Assembly: GCF_004168255.1 (NCBI RefSeq)
Contig: NZ_SEWG01000002.1
Span: 248,001 to 312,000, forward strand
From: Mucilaginibacter terrigena
Lineage (GTDB): Bacteria > Bacteroidota > Bacteroidia > Sphingobacteriales > Sphingobacteriaceae
Length of the DNA stretch: 64,000 bases
Reading direction: 5' to 3'
Shown here: one piece after another, positions 62,483 to 64,000 of the stretch
Layout: the number at the start of each line of letters is the position of its first letter
Numbering within the stretch: the first letter of the stretch is position 1
The notes under the pieces: model-generated
Told to the model about the DNA's origin: nothing
The model's database searches: none
What the model saw: only the letters and a program-made list of their open reading frames with translations
Position numbers and translations under genes: made by a program

Positions 62483-62563
62483 ACAAAATTAGGGTAAATA
62501 TTTCTATATTTTGGCACAAAATTAGGGTAATTATTGACGATTAATGGCGCAGAATTAGGGTAA
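62483..62563 (-). promoter_or_regulatory. Three 15-nt repeats with exact 33-nt period upstream of the ATPase gene
   Basis: acaaaattagggtaa occurs at 62483 and 62516 and gcagaattagggtaa at 62549, each exactly 33 nt apart. The first copy is 3 bp from the start codon. Three-turn spacing on one DNA face suggests cooperative binding of a regulator, possibly autoregulation. Confidence 0.65.
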
Positions 62564-62613
62564 ATTCACTATTGACATAATAATTTCGATATCAGTTAAT
62601 TATATTCCTTTAG

Positions 62614-62634
62614 TTGTGACTCAGTGCGTCACAA
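62614..62634. repeat. CGCAnTGCG-type palindrome, imperfect
   Basis: ttgtgactcagtgcgtcacaa is palindromic with one mismatched pair and shares its gtgac / gtcac arms with 58253-58269. Confidence 0.55.
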
Positions 62635-62728
62635 ATTTAAAGGCTTCATTTCAACTTACATTTCAGACCAGCCAAGCCTACTGAACAGACCTCGTCATAT
62701 TTAACGCTTGAGCAACCAAAAGCGCGAG

Positions 62729-62808
62729 CCGGGTAAATAGTCAAGGCCGGGCTACCGCTAAACAAAACACCTTAGCCCGCTCTGCATGGCCTTTACTTTT
62801 TACCCCGG
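62729..62808. repeat. Long GC-rich imperfect inverted repeat
   Basis: The left arm 62729-62754 and right arm 62773-62808 pair over about 26 bp: gggtaaatagtcaaggcc against ggcctttactttttaccc, then gggcta against tagccc, with a 9-nt bulge. The sequence is much richer in GC than its surroundings. Confidence 0.75.
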
Positions 62809-62891
62809 CGGTCGACTATCTTCGCGAGTGTGGTGAATATGACATTGAAAAGCTTTATTTATGTTAACTTTTCAGTTTGTTATATATTGGA

Positions 62892-62924
62892 ATTGAACTG
62901 CTCGAACAATTCGAGTAGTTCAAT
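62892..62924. repeat. 15-bp inverted repeat
   Basis: attgaactgctcgaa / ttcgagtagttcaat pair with one mismatch around a 3-nt loop. Confidence 0.6.
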
Positions 62925-63046
62925 AATATTTATCCACTATACTTTTTATTGTCATCGTCAGTTGTTTCCATTTGGAAATAAGTATTGTCTTATTGCAATT
63001 AGTTTAATATCGGTATCAGAAAACCATAATGCATCCAACTCAATTT

Positions 63047-63063
63047 TCCACGCATTGCGTGGA
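63047..63063. repeat. CGCAnTGCG-type palindrome
   Basis: tccacgcattgcgtgga is perfect apart from its centre and extends with aatt on each side. Confidence 0.55.
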
Positions 63064-63406
63064 GAATTGCTCTCAGATATTTTTTATTTGTATTTTAATT
63101 TTAGTGAATTGTACTTTAGTTAAAATTCCTCGCGATTAGTAGGAGTTTGTTTTATCAGAGAAAATATATTTTTCTGGCATCAGAGTGGCTGAATCAGGTA
63201 TGTTAGGAGCGACAGCGAATTTCATTCCTGATTGTGTGGCAACGAGGCTGAAGGCGAAAAGAAACCCGCCGCGATAGTACGCGTGGTGTAATGTAGGCGC
63301 CTGCCGAAGCGGCTTGGTGAAATGAGTATAGCGGACCTATAATTCCACCAATAACAGATACCATTGTAACACAAACTCATAAAACTATCAATTTCTAACT
63401 GTAAAA

Positions 63407-63425
63407 TCGTCCGCATTGCGGACGA
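63407..63425. repeat. CGCAnTGCG-type palindrome
   Basis: tcgtccgcattgcggacga is perfect apart from its centre. Confidence 0.55.
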
Positions 63426-63681
63426 AATAGTATACAACAAAAAACTACGCACTTCGCGGAAATGGCCTATTTGGGTAAGATTGGGATTATGGAATTGAAG
63501 TCAAGGACACAAATGAAGATTCTCATTTAAAAGAGCAAAAAACTTCTTTCGTAATACAGACCGCTCAAGTTATCTTTATTTGAAATTATAACTATATTCA
63601 TTAATAAATTAAAAATTTTAGACACTTGCAAATAGGTAGTTTTAACAAATTATGTAACTTCACCAGATATATATATAATTA

Positions 63682-64000
63682 ATGTCTTTAAATATAAAAT
63701 TTTTAGAGGATGAAATAATTGATCAGTATTTGTATGATGAAAACACTACAAGGCCGTGGATTATAGGGTTTAGTGGCGGTAAAGATTCAACAATGTTACT
63801 TCAATTAGTTTGGTCTGCTATAAAAAAGATACCGTCCGAACTTAGAAATAGAGATGTATTTGTGGTTTGCAATGATACCTTAGTTGAAAACCCTAAAATT
63901 GTTCAGTTTATTAATCAAACGCTCAAAAGCATACAAAGGGAAGCCACTGTTCAAGGGATGCCTATTCAAGTACATCAAACTACTCCCAGGTTAGAAGATA
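63682..64000 (+). CDS. dndC: DndC-type phosphorothioation protein, 3' truncated by window edge
   Basis: The frame from ATG 63682 stays open to the window end (106 codons). After a short helix it shows the PAPS-reductase-like pyrophosphatase loop PWIIGFSGGKDSTMLLQLVW, then VFVVCNDTLVENPKI, both typical of DndC. DndC is the ATP-pyrophosphatase/Fe-S protein that activates DNA for sulfur insertion together with DndA (or IscS), DndD and DndE. No dndB-like gene precedes it. The Fe-S cysteines would lie beyond the window. Confidence 0.85.
   Translation, partial: MSLNIKFLEDEIIDQYLYDENTTRPWIIGFSGGKDSTMLLQLVWSAIKKIPSELRNRDVFVVCNDTLVENPKIVQFINQTLKSIQREATVQGMPIQVHQTTPRLED

Larger units (their letters stand above)
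62564..63681. other. 1.1-kb non-coding, hairpin-rich region
   Basis: I see no credible protein gene. It contains several palindromes (62614, 62892, 63047, 63407), one long GC-rich hairpin (62729-62808) and a G/C-richer stretch at 63190-63345 that may encode a structured RNA or be the remains of a mobile element. The last 130 bp before dndC are AT-rich promoter-like sequence. Confidence 0.5.

Noticed and set aside
62483..62563. Short CRISPR made of three 33-nt units
   Set aside because: Only 15 of 33 nt are conserved and the array touches the start codon of the ATPase gene; operator repeats fit better.
62830..63123. 97-codon plus-strand frame in the island non-coding region
   Set aside because: It runs through two palindromes, is full of Ser, Phe, Tyr and Ile without a domain pattern, and looks like chance translation of AT-rich DNA.
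58253..63425. CRISPR array formed by the palindromes in the island
   Set aside because: The copies are few, kilobases apart, with differing arms and no regular spacers; no cas genes are present.

Overview
The window looks like a chromosomal segment of a Bacteroidota bacterium of the Sphingobacteriaceae type (Mucilaginibacter/Pedobacter-like). The grounds are a short (285 aa) primary sigma factor, promoters of the TTTG-N20-TAnnTTTG type, many secreted glycan-active and TPR proteins, sparse Shine-Dalgarno sequences, and several families of palindromic intergenic repeats (CTCTCC..GGAGAG, GTCATTGCGAGG..CGCAATGAC, AGATTTGACAACTTTT..) of a kind I associate with these genera. The assignment is by eye, without a database search.

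Layout. 0-6 kb: cell-surface and housekeeping genes (cut-off SGNH hydrolase, GH25 lysozyme, PH-like protein, beta-lactamase-fold hydrolase, ArsR/AHSA1 pair). 6.5-17.9 kb: a compact biosynthetic cluster. It holds a 2216-aa NRPS-PKS-aminotransferase hybrid (A-PCP-KS-AT-ACP-AMT), a 1343-aa NRPS (C-A-PCP-TE) and an Sfp-type phosphopantetheinyl transferase. Together they predict a small amino acid-malonate-amino acid product carrying a beta-amine. 18-36 kb: phospholipase C-like protein, fucosidase, ECF sigma/small protein/ClpP operon, phosphohexomutase, aspartate kinase plus LysA, GAF-PAS protein, cold shock protein, M1 peptidase, Smr protein, an arsenic-type ArsR with a Cys-rich partner, and a second ArsR/AHSA1 pair. 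36-50 kb: two sensor kinases, GH130, uronate isomerase, acyltransferase-like membrane protein, ChbG/HpnK deacetylase, Tat small subunit plus GMC oxidoreductase, NDH-2. 50-58 kb: RpoD, cold shock protein, MsrA/MsrB, NmrA/HxlR pair, fasciclin protein, and a four-gene SPFH/TPR/zinc-ribbon operon.

From about 58.1 kb to the right edge the sequence changes character. It is visibly more AT-rich, with long non-coding stretches and hairpins, and its genes are defence-like. At the junction there is a 3' fragment resembling the end of a tRNA or tmRNA, directly followed by a rho-independent terminator, which I read as an integration (att) site. The island then carries a PLD-fold nuclease, two PD-(D/E)XK-like small proteins and an unknown small protein, bracketed by diverged 71-84 bp direct repeats. 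Next come an AAA/DUF4143 ATPase with three 15-nt repeats at exact 33-nt period upstream of its start, and a 1.2-kb hairpin-rich non-coding region. The start of dndC (DNA phosphorothioation) follows and runs off the window end. The nuclease cassette (58.4-61.0 kb) is the best candidate here for an undescribed system; the NRPS/PKS-AMT cluster is the best candidate for an undescribed metabolite.
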